Part shown: in pieces, positions 35,958 through 44,519 of the stretch
Layout: each line of letters opens with the position of its first letter
Position numbering within the stretch: position 1 is the stretch's first letter
Assembly (NCBI RefSeq): GCF_001570545.1
Contig: NZ_BBXD01000015.1
Location: 62,001-126,000 of the forward strand
Reading direction: 5' to 3'
Source of the DNA: Herbidospora mongoliensis
Lineage (GTDB): Bacteria; Actinomycetota; Actinomycetes; Streptosporangiales; Streptosporangiaceae
Length of the DNA stretch: 64,000 bases
Translations under genes and position numbers: made by a program
Notes under the pieces: generated by a model
What the model saw: the letters and a program-made list of their open reading frames with translations, nothing else
What the model was told of the DNA's origin: nothing
The model's database searches: none

Positions 35958-36863
35958 TTGGGTCTGTTGCGGCGACTCCGCAGCCGGATTCGGCCTGACC
36001 AGCCTGTACAACCCGTCACCCGGCCCGTCGAGGACGTCGATCTTGACTCGCTCCTCGCTCTGGTTGTCGAGACGATGGGTTACAGCTGCTCGTTCGAGGA
36101 CGACGGCGCCACTCTGATCATGGGTGGCGATGAGATGGCCCGTACCGTCAATTTGGTCGGGCTCCGCCGCGAGGCGGCCCGCAGGTCACGCGAGGACTGG
36201 CCGATGCTGGTCTCCGAGCACCTGTCCCACGCCGTGTCGGGCGAACCGTTCGACGCGTGCAACCTGACCCGGATCAAGCCGCTGCTGCGCACCCGGCTGC
36301 ACGCGGCCGACGACCCGGCGATCCCCGACCCCTCGCGGATCATCGGCCGTCACCTGAGCGCCGACCTGATCGAGGTGCTGACGATCGGCGGCCGTCCGGT
36401 CCGGCCGGAGGAGGCCTTCTGCTGGCCGATCCCGCCCGCCGAGGCGCTCGACGTCGCGCTCGACAACGCGCTGGCCGACGAGCGGATCACCGCCGAGTAC
36501 GTCCAGCTCGGCGGGGTGAGCGTGCGGCTGATCAGCGCGCCCACCGCCGTCGCGCACCTGCGGCGGCTGCCCGGCCCGCCCGACGGTCTGCTCGTCGTGC
36601 TGCCGCACCCGGGCGCGATGGCGATCCACCCCATCGAGGGCATCGGGGTCGTCCGGGCGCTGGAGCGGATGCGCGTGTACGCCCAGCGCGAGTTCGACGA
36701 CCGCGACGCCAACCTCAGCCCCCACGTCTACTGGTGGCACCGCGAACGGCTGACCCGCATCCAGGCCGACCTGGTTCCCCAGGACGGTCAGGTGCGGCTC
36801 GTGGTGACACCGCCCGCCGACTTCGCGAGGCTGCTGGCCAGGCTCGCCGGAGACGCCAACTAG
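35958..36863 (+). CDS. Conserved hypothetical protein
   Basis: 301 aa. The TTG start at 35958 has AAGGGG 7 nt upstream; the out-of-frame ATG at 35951 would end quickly. No membrane segment and no domain that I recognise; LLVVLPHPGAMAIHPIEG and HVYWWHRERL are notable conserved-looking stretches. The layout (N-terminal basic arm, then an acidic domain) resembles DUF1444-like proteins, but that is only an impression. It follows the LD-carboxypeptidase by 37 bp, so they may be co-transcribed. Confidence 0.65.
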   Translation: MGLLRRLRSRIRPDQPVQPVTRPVEDVDLDSLLALVVETMGYSCSFEDDGATLIMGGDEMARTVNLVGLRREAARRSREDWPMLVSEHLSHAVSGEPFDACNLTRIKPLLRTRLHAADDPAIPDPSRIIGRHLSADLIEVLTIGGRPVRPEEAFCWPIPPAEALDVALDNALADERITAEYVQLGGVSVRLISAPTAVAHLRRLPGPPDGLLVVLPHPGAMAIHPIEGIGVVRALERMRVYAQREFDDRDANLSPHVYWWHRERLTRIQADLVPQDGQVRLVVTPPADFARLLARLAGDAN

Positions 36864-36868
36864 CCCCG

Positions 36869-38626
36869 CTAGCTGAGGGCCTGGGCCGTGTGGATGAGCG
36901 GCACGTGGCTGAACGCCTGGGGGAAGTTGCCCACCAGGCGGCCCTGGACGGGGTCGTACTCCTCGGAGAGCAGGCCCACGTCGTTGCGGAGGGCCAGCAG
37001 CCGGTTGAACAGGTCGCAGGCCTCCTTGCGCAGGCCCATGCGGGCCTTGGCCTCAGCGAGCCAGAAGCTGCAGGCCAGGAACGCGCCCTCGCGGCCGGGC
37101 AGGCCGTCGACCGGGTTGTGCTCGCTGGTCGAGTAGCGCAGCACGAAGCCCTCGGGCGTGGTCAGCTCGCGCTCGATGGCGTTGATCGTGCCGATCACGC
37201 GAGGGTCGTCGGCGGGCAGGAAGCCCATCGTCGGGATGAGCAGGGTCGCGGCGTCGAGTTCCCTGGAGCCGTAGGACTGGGTGAAGGTGTTGCGCTCGGG
37301 GTCGTACGACTTCTCGCACACCTCCTTGTGGATCTCCTCGCGCAGCGCCTTCCACCGGTCGACGGGGGCCGTGCGGTGCTGCCGTTCCAGCGTCTTGATC
37401 GCGCGGTCGCAGGCGACCCAGGCCATCACCTTGGAATGGGTGAACTGGCGGCGCGGGCCGCGCACCTCCCACAGGCCCTCGTCGGGCTGCTGCCAGCCGC
37501 TCTCCAGGAAGTCCATCATCTTGCGGGTCAGCTTCCAGGCGTGGTCGTCGGGCGGCAGCCCGCCACTGCCCGCGTGGTAGAGCGAGTTGACGACCTCGCC
37601 GTAGACGTCGAGCTGGAGCTGGCCCGCGGCGCTGTTGCCGATCCGGACCGGCAGGGAGTTCTCGTAGCCGGGCAGCCAGTCGAGGGTCATCTCGGGGAGG
37701 CGACGCTCGCCGGCGACGCCGTACATGATCTGGAGGTCCTGGGGACGCCCGGCGATCGCGCGCAGCAGCCACTCCCGCCAGGCCTTGGCCTCGTCGAGGT
37801 AGCCGCTGGTCAGCAGGGCGTCGAGGATCATCGAGGCGTCGCGCAGCCAGCAGAACCGGTAGTCCCAGTTGCGGACGCCGCCGAGGTCCTCGGGCAGGCT
37901 CGTCGTGGCGGCGGCGACGATGCCGCCGGTGGGGGCGTAGGTCAGCCCCTTGAGGGTGATCATCGAGCGGACCACCGCGTCGCGCCACGTGCCCGCGTGG
38001 GTGCCCTTGGAGACCCAGTCCTCCCAGAGTTCGCGGGTGTGGTCGAGCTCGCTCAGCGGGTCGACCATCGGCGGCGCGGCGGCGTGGGAGGGGTGCCAGG
38101 CGAACACGAACGGCACCTTGTCGCCGGCCTCGACCCGGAAGGTGGCCTTGTGGGCGTAGTCACTGCCGTGGAGGTGGACGGGCGAGTGGATCCAGGCGGA
38201 GTCGGGGCCGCCGATGGCCTGGAGGCTGCCGTCGCGGCGGCGGACCCACGGCACGATGCGGCCGTAGTCGAAGCGGATGCGGATCTCGCAGTTCATCTCG
38301 ACCGACCCGGCCACGCCCTCGACGATCCGGACCAGGCGGGGGTGCTCATGGCGTACCGGCATGAAGTCGATCACCCGGACGGTGCCGCCAGGGGTGTCCC
38401 AGGTCGATTCGAGGACGAGCGTGTCACCCCAGTAGCGGCGGCTGGAGGCCGTCTCCATCCCGGCGGCCCAGATCCGCCAGGAGCCGTGGCGCTGGTTGCC
38501 CAGCAGTGCCGCGAAGCAGGCGGGTGAGTCGAAACGGGGCAGGCAGAGCCAGTCGACCGAGCCGTCGCGGCCCACCAGGGCCGCCGACTGCATGTCGCCG
38601 ATCAGCGCGTAATCCTCGATCCGCAT
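36869..38626 (-). CDS. GH15-family glycoside hydrolase, probably trehalase-like
   Basis: 585 aa, cytoplasmic (no signal peptide). N-terminal beta-domain MRIEDYALIGDMQSAALVGRDGSVDWLCLPRFDSPACFAALLG, then an (alpha/alpha)6 barrel with NWDYRFCWLRDAS, GNSAAGQLQLDVYGEV and EGLWEVRGPRRQFTHSKVM, the region of the catalytic acid. This set is shared with actinobacterial GH15 trehalases. Its start is 4 bp after the yczE-like gene, so they form an operon. Confidence 0.88.
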   Translation of the reverse strand: MRIEDYALIGDMQSAALVGRDGSVDWLCLPRFDSPACFAALLGNQRHGSWRIWAAGMETASSRRYWGDTLVLESTWDTPGGTVRVIDFMPVRHEHPRLVRIVEGVAGSVEMNCEIRIRFDYGRIVPWVRRRDGSLQAIGGPDSAWIHSPVHLHGSDYAHKATFRVEAGDKVPFVFAWHPSHAAAPPMVDPLSELDHTRELWEDWVSKGTHAGTWRDAVVRSMITLKGLTYAPTGGIVAAATTSLPEDLGGVRNWDYRFCWLRDASMILDALLTSGYLDEAKAWREWLLRAIAGRPQDLQIMYGVAGERRLPEMTLDWLPGYENSLPVRIGNSAAGQLQLDVYGEVVNSLYHAGSGGLPPDDHAWKLTRKMMDFLESGWQQPDEGLWEVRGPRRQFTHSKVMAWVACDRAIKTLERQHRTAPVDRWKALREEIHKEVCEKSYDPERNTFTQSYGSRELDAATLLIPTMGFLPADDPRVIGTINAIERELTTPEGFVLRYSTSEHNPVDGLPGREGAFLACSFWLAEAKARMGLRKEACDLFNRLLALRNDVGLLSEEYDPVQGRLVGNFPQAFSHVPLIHTAQALS

Positions 38627-38630
38627 GTGA

Positions 38631-39224
38631 TCAAGCTACCCACCGTGCCCTCATGAAGAACTGGGTGATCGGCCCGATCATCAGTGCGAACACCAGCGTG
38701 CCGACCCCGGCGACGCCGCCGAGCGTCCAGCCGATCGCCAGCACGGTGAGCTCGATGATCACCCGCGCGACCCTGATCGACAGGCCGAGCCGGTTGAGCC
38801 CGGTCATCAGGCCGTCCCGCGGCCCGGGGCCGTAACCGGCGCCGATGTAGAGGGCGGTGGCGGCGCCGACGGTGACCACCCCAACCAGCAGATACGCCCA
38901 CTGGACGACCCAGTGGCCAGGGGTGGGGGCCAGCCAGACGGTCAGGTCGAAGAACCAGCCGAGCAGCAGGACGTTGCTGATCGTGCCCAGGCCCGGCTTC
39001 TGGCGGAGGGGGATCCAGAGCAGCATCACGGCCGCTCCGACGATGACGACCCAGGCGCCGATGCTGAGCCCGAAATGCCGGGACAGGCCCTGATGGAAGA
39101 CGTCCCAAGGGGCGCTGCCCAGGTTCGACTCGATCTGCAGGCCGGAGCCGGCGCCGTAGAGGAACAGACCGGCGTAGAGCCTGACGAGTCTGCTAGAGGT
39201 AGGACGAGTGGATGTTTGCACCAT
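38631..39224 (-). CDS. YczE-type membrane protein
   Basis: 197 aa from ATG 39224 with five hydrophobic segments. LYAGLFLYGAGSGLQIESNLGSAPWDVFHQGLS and GYGPGPRDGLMTGLNRL are typical of the YczE/YyaS/YitT family. Members are often divergent from MocR-type regulators called YczR, as here. The transported compound is unknown. It is followed by the GH15 gene. Confidence 0.85.
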   Translation of the reverse strand: MVQTSTRPTSSRLVRLYAGLFLYGAGSGLQIESNLGSAPWDVFHQGLSRHFGLSIGAWVVIVGAAVMLLWIPLRQKPGLGTISNVLLLGWFFDLTVWLAPTPGHWVVQWAYLLVGVVTVGAATALYIGAGYGPGPRDGLMTGLNRLGLSIRVARVIIELTVLAIGWTLGGVAGVGTLVFALMIGPITQFFMRARWVA

Positions 39225-39264
39225 AGTTGTCCCAGTTTCGCGCCAAGAGGTCTGCCAGAAAAGA

Positions 39265-39346
39265 GCCAATCTGGAGAATTGGCCTTCTGTGCTCAGGCTT
39301 GTATGGAACGGTGTAAATCATGAGAACGGGTTCTAATGTGGTCGGC
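39265..39346. promoter_or_regulatory. Divergent control region, yczE-like / MocR
   Basis: GCCAAT/ATTGGC (39265-39270 with 39278-39283) is an inverted repeat in an AT-richer stretch and is a candidate MocR site. TAATGT (39334-39339) precedes ATG 39347 by 7 nt, a leaderless arrangement for the regulator gene. Confidence 0.45.
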
Positions 39347-40735
39347 ATGCCGCGCCACATCGCCCCGGAGCAGCTCGCCCGACTGCTCGTCGTCCCTCCA
39401 GGGGCCCGCCCCTACTACCGGGCGCTGGCCGAGGCCCTCAGGGGCCGGTTGCACGACGGCGCCGTCCCGGTCGGGGTGCGGCTCCCGGCCGAACGCCACC
39501 TCGCCGTCGCGCTCGGCGTCAGCCGGACCACCGTGACCGCCGCCTACGACCTGCTCAAGGACCAGGGCTACGTCACCTCGCGCCAGGGCTCCGGCAGCAC
39601 GACCGAGCTCCCCGCCGGAGGCGACACCCCCTGGACGATCCCGGTGCCTGGCGACGGCATGATCCCGCTCCACGTCGCCTCGATGCCGGCCGCCTCCGGG
39701 GTCGCCTCCGCGGTGGAGAACGCCGCCGCCGGCTACCACCGCCACCTGCTCGGCATCGGCTACGAACCCGTCGGCCTGCTCGCGCTGCGCGAGGCGGTGG
39801 CCCGGCGCTACACCGATCGGGGGGTGGCCACCCGGCCGGAGCAGATCCTCATCACGCCCGGCTCCCAGCAGGCCATGAACCTGCTGTTCACGCTGCTGCT
39901 GCGCGCGGGCGACCCCGTGCTGCTGGAGTCCCCGACCTACGCCCACGCGATCCAGTGCGTCCGCCTCCACGGGGCCAGGGCGGTCGCGGCGGGGGAGCTG
40001 ATGGAGAGCTCCCTCGATCAGGCGAGGGTCGCGTACGTGCTGCCCGACTTCCACAACCCGACCGGCGCCCTGATGGAGGCCGAGGAGAGGGCCGCCCTGG
40101 TGGCCGCCGCCCGGCGGCACGACGTGACGCTGATCTGCGACGAGACCTGGGGCGAGGTGGCCGTCGACGACGTCGTCATGCCGCCGCCGCTGGCCCGCTG
40201 GGACACCGACAACCGGGTGATCACGATCGGGTCGGCGTCGAAACTGTGGTGGGGCGGCCTGCGGGTGGGCTGGCTGCGGGGGACCGCCGAACTCGTCGAG
40301 AGGCTGTCGGTGCTGCGGGCGGGCGTCGACCTGGCCACGGCGGTGTTCGACCAGCTCGTGGTGGCCGACCTGTTCCCGCAGGTCGAGGAGTCCCGGGCCG
40401 AACGCCGCGCCTGGCTTGCGACCTCCCGCGACGCGCTGATGGCGGCGCTGGCCGCGCACCTGCCCGGCTGGACCTACCCGAAGCCGGCCGGCGGCGGGTC
40501 GATCTGGGCCAAGCTCGACGTGCCCTCGGCCGGGCCGCTGGTCGCGGCGGCGGCCGTCCAGGGGGTCAGGCTCGCGCCCGGACGGTGGTTCGGGGTCGAC
40601 GGCGCCTGCGAGGGCCACCTGCGGCTGTCGTACTGCCACCCGCCCCACGTGCTGGCCGACGCGGTCAAGAAGATCGCCGCCGCCCGGCCTGGCCTGGCGC
40701 CGGTGCCGGAGAACCGGCTCACGATGAGTCTGTGA
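39347..40735 (+). CDS. MocR-type PLP-dependent GntR regulator (YczR-like)
   Basis: 462 aa from ATG 39347; ATG 39320 is an upstream alternative. Winged HTH about 15-85 (VPVGVRLPAERHLAVALGVSRTTVTAAYDLLKDQGYV). The aminotransferase domain is intact: SQQAMNLLF, PDFHNPTGALM, CDETWGEVAVDD and the PLP lysine in IGSASKLWWGGLRVGW. The divergent position to yczE matches the known MocR-YczE pairing. Its effector is probably an amino compound that reacts with PLP. Confidence 0.9.
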   Translation: MPRHIAPEQLARLLVVPPGARPYYRALAEALRGRLHDGAVPVGVRLPAERHLAVALGVSRTTVTAAYDLLKDQGYVTSRQGSGSTTELPAGGDTPWTIPVPGDGMIPLHVASMPAASGVASAVENAAAGYHRHLLGIGYEPVGLLALREAVARRYTDRGVATRPEQILITPGSQQAMNLLFTLLLRAGDPVLLESPTYAHAIQCVRLHGARAVAAGELMESSLDQARVAYVLPDFHNPTGALMEAEERAALVAAARRHDVTLICDETWGEVAVDDVVMPPPLARWDTDNRVITIGSASKLWWGGLRVGWLRGTAELVERLSVLRAGVDLATAVFDQLVVADLFPQVEESRAERRAWLATSRDALMAALAAHLPGWTYPKPAGGGSIWAKLDVPSAGPLVAAAAVQGVRLAPGRWFGVDGACEGHLRLSYCHPPHVLADAVKKIAAARPGLAPVPENRLTMSL

Positions 40736-41333
40736 CGCCCCGCGCCAGCGGCGCCCGCCAGCCCCGCCGCATCGCCAGGAACCGGAACGAGAAGGCCAGC
40801 ACGGCGGCCGACAGGACGGCGAACGGGCCGCGTACCCCGAATTCGAACAGGCCGGCCAGCACGGTCGCGCCCAGTAACGCGGGCACCGCGTAGAGCTGGC
40901 GGTCGTAGAGCAGGGTGGGCCGCCGGCCCGAGAGCATGTCGCGCAGCACACCGCCGCCCACGGCGGTGACCACACCGAGGAAGATCGCGTGCAGCGGCGA
41001 CAGGCCGAACAGCAGCGCCTTCTCGGTGCCGGTCGCGCAGAACAGGCCCAGCCCGGCCGCGTCGAAGATCAGGATGCTCGGCATCCCGCGCTCCACCACC
41101 GGATGCCAGAAGAACACGACCGCCGACGCCAGCAGCGGCACCAGCACATAGCCGGCGTCGTGCAGCGCGGCCGGCTGCACGCCCAGGAACACGTCCCGCA
41201 GGATGCCGCCGCCCACCGCGGTGAAGAACGCCAGCACCGCCATGCCCACCACGTCGAGGCGGGTGTGAACCCCGGCCAGCGCTCCCGAGATGGCGAAAAC
41301 GAAGATCCCGACCAGGTCGAGCACCCATGTCAC
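40719..41333 (-). CDS. Trimeric intracellular cation (TRIC) channel family protein
   Basis: 204 aa, seven membrane helices. Two internal repeats each carry the GGG-x-x-RD signature: AVGGGILRDVFLG and AVGGGVLRDMLSG. This is the UPF0126/TRIC family of K+-permeable channels. GTG start at 41333. The 3' end overlaps the MocR gene by 17 bp in convergent orientation. Confidence 0.9.
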   Translation of the reverse strand: MTWVLDLVGIFVFAISGALAGVHTRLDVVGMAVLAFFTAVGGGILRDVFLGVQPAALHDAGYVLVPLLASAVVFFWHPVVERGMPSILIFDAAGLGLFCATGTEKALLFGLSPLHAIFLGVVTAVGGGVLRDMLSGRRPTLLYDRQLYAVPALLGATVLAGLFEFGVRGPFAVLSAAVLAFSFRFLAMRRGWRAPLARGVTDSS

Positions 41334-41414
41334 CAGGACATCTTGTCAGCCTTGACTTACCGATGATGTGATGCGGGTCACTCTGTGCGTGAGCATCCCT
41401 ACAGGAGGCGCGGA

Positions 41415-43238
41415 ATGGTCTTTGAAGAGCGGGCGGCGATCGAGGAAAGCATCGCGGGCCGGACCATCTGTTCACAGCTTGACGAGACGGCTGAGAATCA
41501 TCCCGATGCGCCGGCCTATTCCGACCCGGTGGAGGGCGGCTGGTCGACCCTCACCTATCGGGAGGCGCGGCAGCGGGTGCTGGAGATCGCCGCCGGGTTC
41601 GCCGCCCTCGGCGTCGAACCGGGTGACTCGGTCGCCCTGATGATGGTCAACCGCAGCGAACACGTCCTCGCCGACCTCGGCGCCGTGCACGCGGGGGCCA
41701 TCCCCTGCTCCGTGTACTCCACCTTCGCGCCCGACCAGGTCGCCTATGTGGCCAACGACGTCGGCGCCAAGGTCGCCGTGCTGGGCGGCCCGGCCGAGCT
41801 GGCCCGGTGGGAGCCGGTCCTCGACCAGCTGCCGAACCTGACGAAGATCATCATGCTCACGGGCGCGACCGGCGACCAGCTCTCGTGGGACGACTTCGTG
41901 ACCCTGGGCGTGCAGGCGCTGGCCGCCGACCCGCAGTCGGTCGAGGAGCGCTGGCGCTCGGTCACCTCCGACGACACCCTGACCGTGCTCTACACCTCGG
42001 GCACGACCGGCATGCCGAAGGGCGTCCCGCTCACCCACCGCAACGTGCTCTTCGAGATCGGCGCCACCGACCGGATGACCTCGCTGCCCACCGAGGGCAC
42101 CCAGATCTCCTACCTGACCTACGCCCACATCGCCGAGCGGGTGCTGAGCCTCTACCTGCCCCTGTTCAAGGTCTCCCACGTGCACTTCTGCACCGACCTG
42201 GCCAACCTCGGGCCGACCCTGGCCGCGGTGAAGCCGGTGCTGTTCTTCGGCGTGCCGCGCGTCTGGGAGAAGATGATGGCCAGGCTCAGCGCGCTGCTCT
42301 CGACGCAGCCCGAGGAGCAGCAGGAGAACGTGCGCAAGGCGATGACCGCGGGGCTCGCCTGGGTCGAGGCCGGCCAGACCGGCAGTTCGATGACCCCGGA
42401 GATCCAGGCCGCCTACGAGGCCGCCGACGCCGGTCTGCTGGCCTTCATCCGGTCGCTGATCGGCTTCGACAACGCGGGCTGGCTCGCCAGCGCCGCCGCG
42501 CCGATGCCGCTGGAGGTGCAGCGGTTCTTCGCCGGTCTCGGGCTCAAGGTCCTCGATGTGTACGGCATGACCGAGACCACCGGCGCCTTCACCGCCAACA
42601 GCCCCGACGCCTACAAGCTCGGCACCGTCGGCCGCGCCGAACCGGGTGTCGAGGTGCGCATCGCCGCCGACGGGGAGATCCTCACCCGCAGCCCGCTCAA
42701 CACCACGGGCTACCTCGACCGGCCTGAGGCCACCGCCGACCTGTTCGACGACGAGGGCTGGCTGCACACGGGCGACGTCGGCTCGGTCGACGACGACGGG
42801 TTCGTCCGCATCGTCGACCGCAAGAAGGAGCTCATCATCACCGCCGGTGGCGAGAACATCTCCCCGGCCAACATCGAGAACTACCTGAAGGAGCACGCCC
42901 TCATCGGCCAGGCGCTCGCCTTCGGCGACTCCAGGCCCTTCCCGGTCGCGATCCTCACCCTCGACGGCGAGATCGCCCCCGGCTGGGCCCAGGCCAACGG
43001 CATCACCTACACCGACCTGGCCGACCTGGCCGCCCACCCCGACGTGCTGAAGGCCGTCGAGGCGGCGATCGAGACCGCCAACGAGAAGCTGGCCCGCGTG
43101 CAGCAGGTCAAGCGCTGGCGGCTGCTGCCGGTCGAGTGGACCGCCGAGACCGAGGAGCTCACCCCGAGCCTGAAACTCAAGCGGCGGGTCATCCACGCCA
43201 AGTACGCTGAGATCATCGAGGAGATGTACGTTCAGTGA
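41415..43238 (+). CDS. Long-chain acyl-CoA synthetase (FadD-like)
   Basis: 607 aa. ATG 41415 has AGGAGG (41403-41408) 6 nt upstream, better than GTG 41385. AMP-binding motif VLYTSGTTGMPKGVPLTH, VYGMTETTG, LHTGDVG and DRKKELIITAGGENISP are intact. It activates fatty acids with ATP and CoA at the membrane. TTGACT (41352-41357) may be its -35. No neighbouring lipid gene fixes the substrate. Confidence 0.93.
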   Translation: MVFEERAAIEESIAGRTICSQLDETAENHPDAPAYSDPVEGGWSTLTYREARQRVLEIAAGFAALGVEPGDSVALMMVNRSEHVLADLGAVHAGAIPCSVYSTFAPDQVAYVANDVGAKVAVLGGPAELARWEPVLDQLPNLTKIIMLTGATGDQLSWDDFVTLGVQALAADPQSVEERWRSVTSDDTLTVLYTSGTTGMPKGVPLTHRNVLFEIGATDRMTSLPTEGTQISYLTYAHIAERVLSLYLPLFKVSHVHFCTDLANLGPTLAAVKPVLFFGVPRVWEKMMARLSALLSTQPEEQQENVRKAMTAGLAWVEAGQTGSSMTPEIQAAYEAADAGLLAFIRSLIGFDNAGWLASAAAPMPLEVQRFFAGLGLKVLDVYGMTETTGAFTANSPDAYKLGTVGRAEPGVEVRIAADGEILTRSPLNTTGYLDRPEATADLFDDEGWLHTGDVGSVDDDGFVRIVDRKKELIITAGGENISPANIENYLKEHALIGQALAFGDSRPFPVAILTLDGEIAPGWAQANGITYTDLADLAAHPDVLKAVEAAIETANEKLARVQQVKRWRLLPVEWTAETEELTPSLKLKRRVIHAKYAEIIEEMYVQ

Positions 43239-43344
43239 TCTTCCGACCCCGACGCGCGAGTGCCTGACCCCGTTGCCAAGTTGTGATCACTTTTTCCATG
43301 ACTTAGACGCAACTTTTGGCCTCGAATCTCCGTCTATGACGTAG

Positions 43345-43368
43345 GCGCGCTTCATGCCGGAAGCGCGC
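43345..43368 (+). other. 5' leader hairpin of the secreted-protein gene
   Basis: Perfect 9-bp stem GCGCGCTTC/GAAGCGCGC with a 6-nt loop just before the Shine-Dalgarno GGGGAGAGGAAG. The flanking region 43239-43344 is AT-rich for this genome and must hold the promoter; TTGTGA and TAGACG with 17-bp spacing are possible elements. The hairpin may stabilise the mRNA. Confidence 0.5.
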
Positions 43369-43395
43369 GGTAACGGGGAGAGGAAGCACCCTCTT

Positions 43396-44352
43396 ATGAT
43401 CAAGCGCATTGCCACCGCTTTGGTGGCGGCCGCTGCGATGAGCGCCTCGGCGCTCGTCGGCGCGGCTCCCGCCTTAGCGAATCCGGGTCAGGGCCACGGT
43501 CACCACGACGGGCCCGACCCGAAGATCACGGCTGTCGTGATCAACCCCAACCCGGTCGTCCTCAAGGGCAAGTGGGACTCCGAGGTCGTGTCGATCACGG
43601 TCAAGGGCGTCGACATCAAGAAGGCCCGCATTTGGGTCGACCACAAGGGCAGCTGGGGTAACGACGACTGGGACGGCCACGGCTGGGACGACAAGTCGGC
43701 GGACAGCACCACCTCCGACGAGTCGGCCGAGAAGAAGCCTGAGTGGAAGCCCCAGTGGTTCTCCTACTCCGAGAGCTTCAAGGTCGACACGAAGGACCCG
43801 AAGGGGTTCTACTCCGTGAAGGTCTTCGCTCGCGGGTTTGACGGCAAGCTCTACACCAGTTCCTCCGGCTTCACCGTCAAGCACGACAGCTACAACCCGC
43901 CGAAGCCGCCGCAGGGTCCCAAGGCGACGCGTATCGCCGACTTCAACGCCGGCCCCGAGCCGGTGAAGAAGGGGCGCAACGTCACCCTGACCGGGCAGCT
44001 TCAGGTCGCCCAGTGCTACGGCGACTGGTACTACGACTACAAGAAGCACGACCGCGCTTATGTCGAACTCGACGGGAGCGTCAAGCCCGTCGACGACGGC
44101 TGGAGCGGCTGCTACGACTCCCGCGACTACTGGCACGGCTGGTACAAGCTGGGCTGGCAGGACATCGACGTCTACTTCCTCCCTGCGGGTTCGCACAAGT
44201 GGAAGTACGTGAAGACCATCGACACCAACCCGAACGGTTCCTTCTACACCAAGGTCAAGGCCTGGGGTAGCGGCACCTGGGGTGTCCGGTACGACGGTAG
44301 CCACGGTTTCGGCTCTTCTGAGGCGAGCGACTACGTGAAGGTCGTCAAGTAG
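43396..44352 (+). CDS. Secreted protein of unknown function, Trp/Tyr/Lys-rich
   Basis: 318 aa. Signal peptide 1-36 (IATALVAAAAMSASALVGAAPALA). The mature part starts with a His/Gly stretch, then an Ig-like beta region (TAVVINPNPVVLKGKWDSEVVSITVKG), an acidic spacer and a second beta region rich in Tyr and Trp (YGDWYYDYKKHDRAY). There is no catalytic motif or anchor. Two copies of the pattern NPxPV.KG suggest a duplicated Ig-like fold. Possible extracellular binding or structural protein. Confidence 0.75.
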   Translation: MIKRIATALVAAAAMSASALVGAAPALANPGQGHGHHDGPDPKITAVVINPNPVVLKGKWDSEVVSITVKGVDIKKARIWVDHKGSWGNDDWDGHGWDDKSADSTTSDESAEKKPEWKPQWFSYSESFKVDTKDPKGFYSVKVFARGFDGKLYTSSSGFTVKHDSYNPPKPPQGPKATRIADFNAGPEPVKKGRNVTLTGQLQVAQCYGDWYYDYKKHDRAYVELDGSVKPVDDGWSGCYDSRDYWHGWYKLGWQDIDVYFLPAGSHKWKYVKTIDTNPNGSFYTKVKAWGSGTWGVRYDGSHGFGSSEASDYVKVVK

Positions 44353-44364
44353 TTTTCTCTACGA

Positions 44365-44395
44365 GCCCGGGCCTCCCCTCCACGGAGGCCCGGGC
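44365..44395 (+). terminator. Strong hairpin terminator after the secreted-protein gene
   Basis: Perfect 12-bp stem GCCCGGGCCTCC/GGAGGCCCGGGC with a 7-nt loop, ending in TTCCCC. It lacks a T-run, as many actinomycete terminators do. Confidence 0.8.
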
Positions 44396-44484
44396 TTCCC
44401 CGTTCTCCGGGACGAAATGTTGCGGCAGTTCAATGAAACTTTCTTTGACCGGCGCAGGTCAGTGCCCGACCGGCGGCGTGATCG

Positions 44485-44519
44485 TTGTCGAAACTTTCGG
44501 GGCTTCGTATGGTTCCGCA
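44485..44519 (+). promoter_or_regulatory. Leaderless promoter of the sugar dehydrogenase gene
   Basis: TTGTCG (44485-44490), 17-bp spacer, TATGGT (44508-44513), then 6 nt to the ATG at 44520. There is no Shine-Dalgarno, so the mRNA should begin at or next to the start codon. Confidence 0.65.

Noticed and set aside
36257-38527. Long open frame antisense to the GH15 gene
   Set aside because: Same GC artefact; the minus-strand GH15 motifs are intact and the plus frame has no good start or domain.
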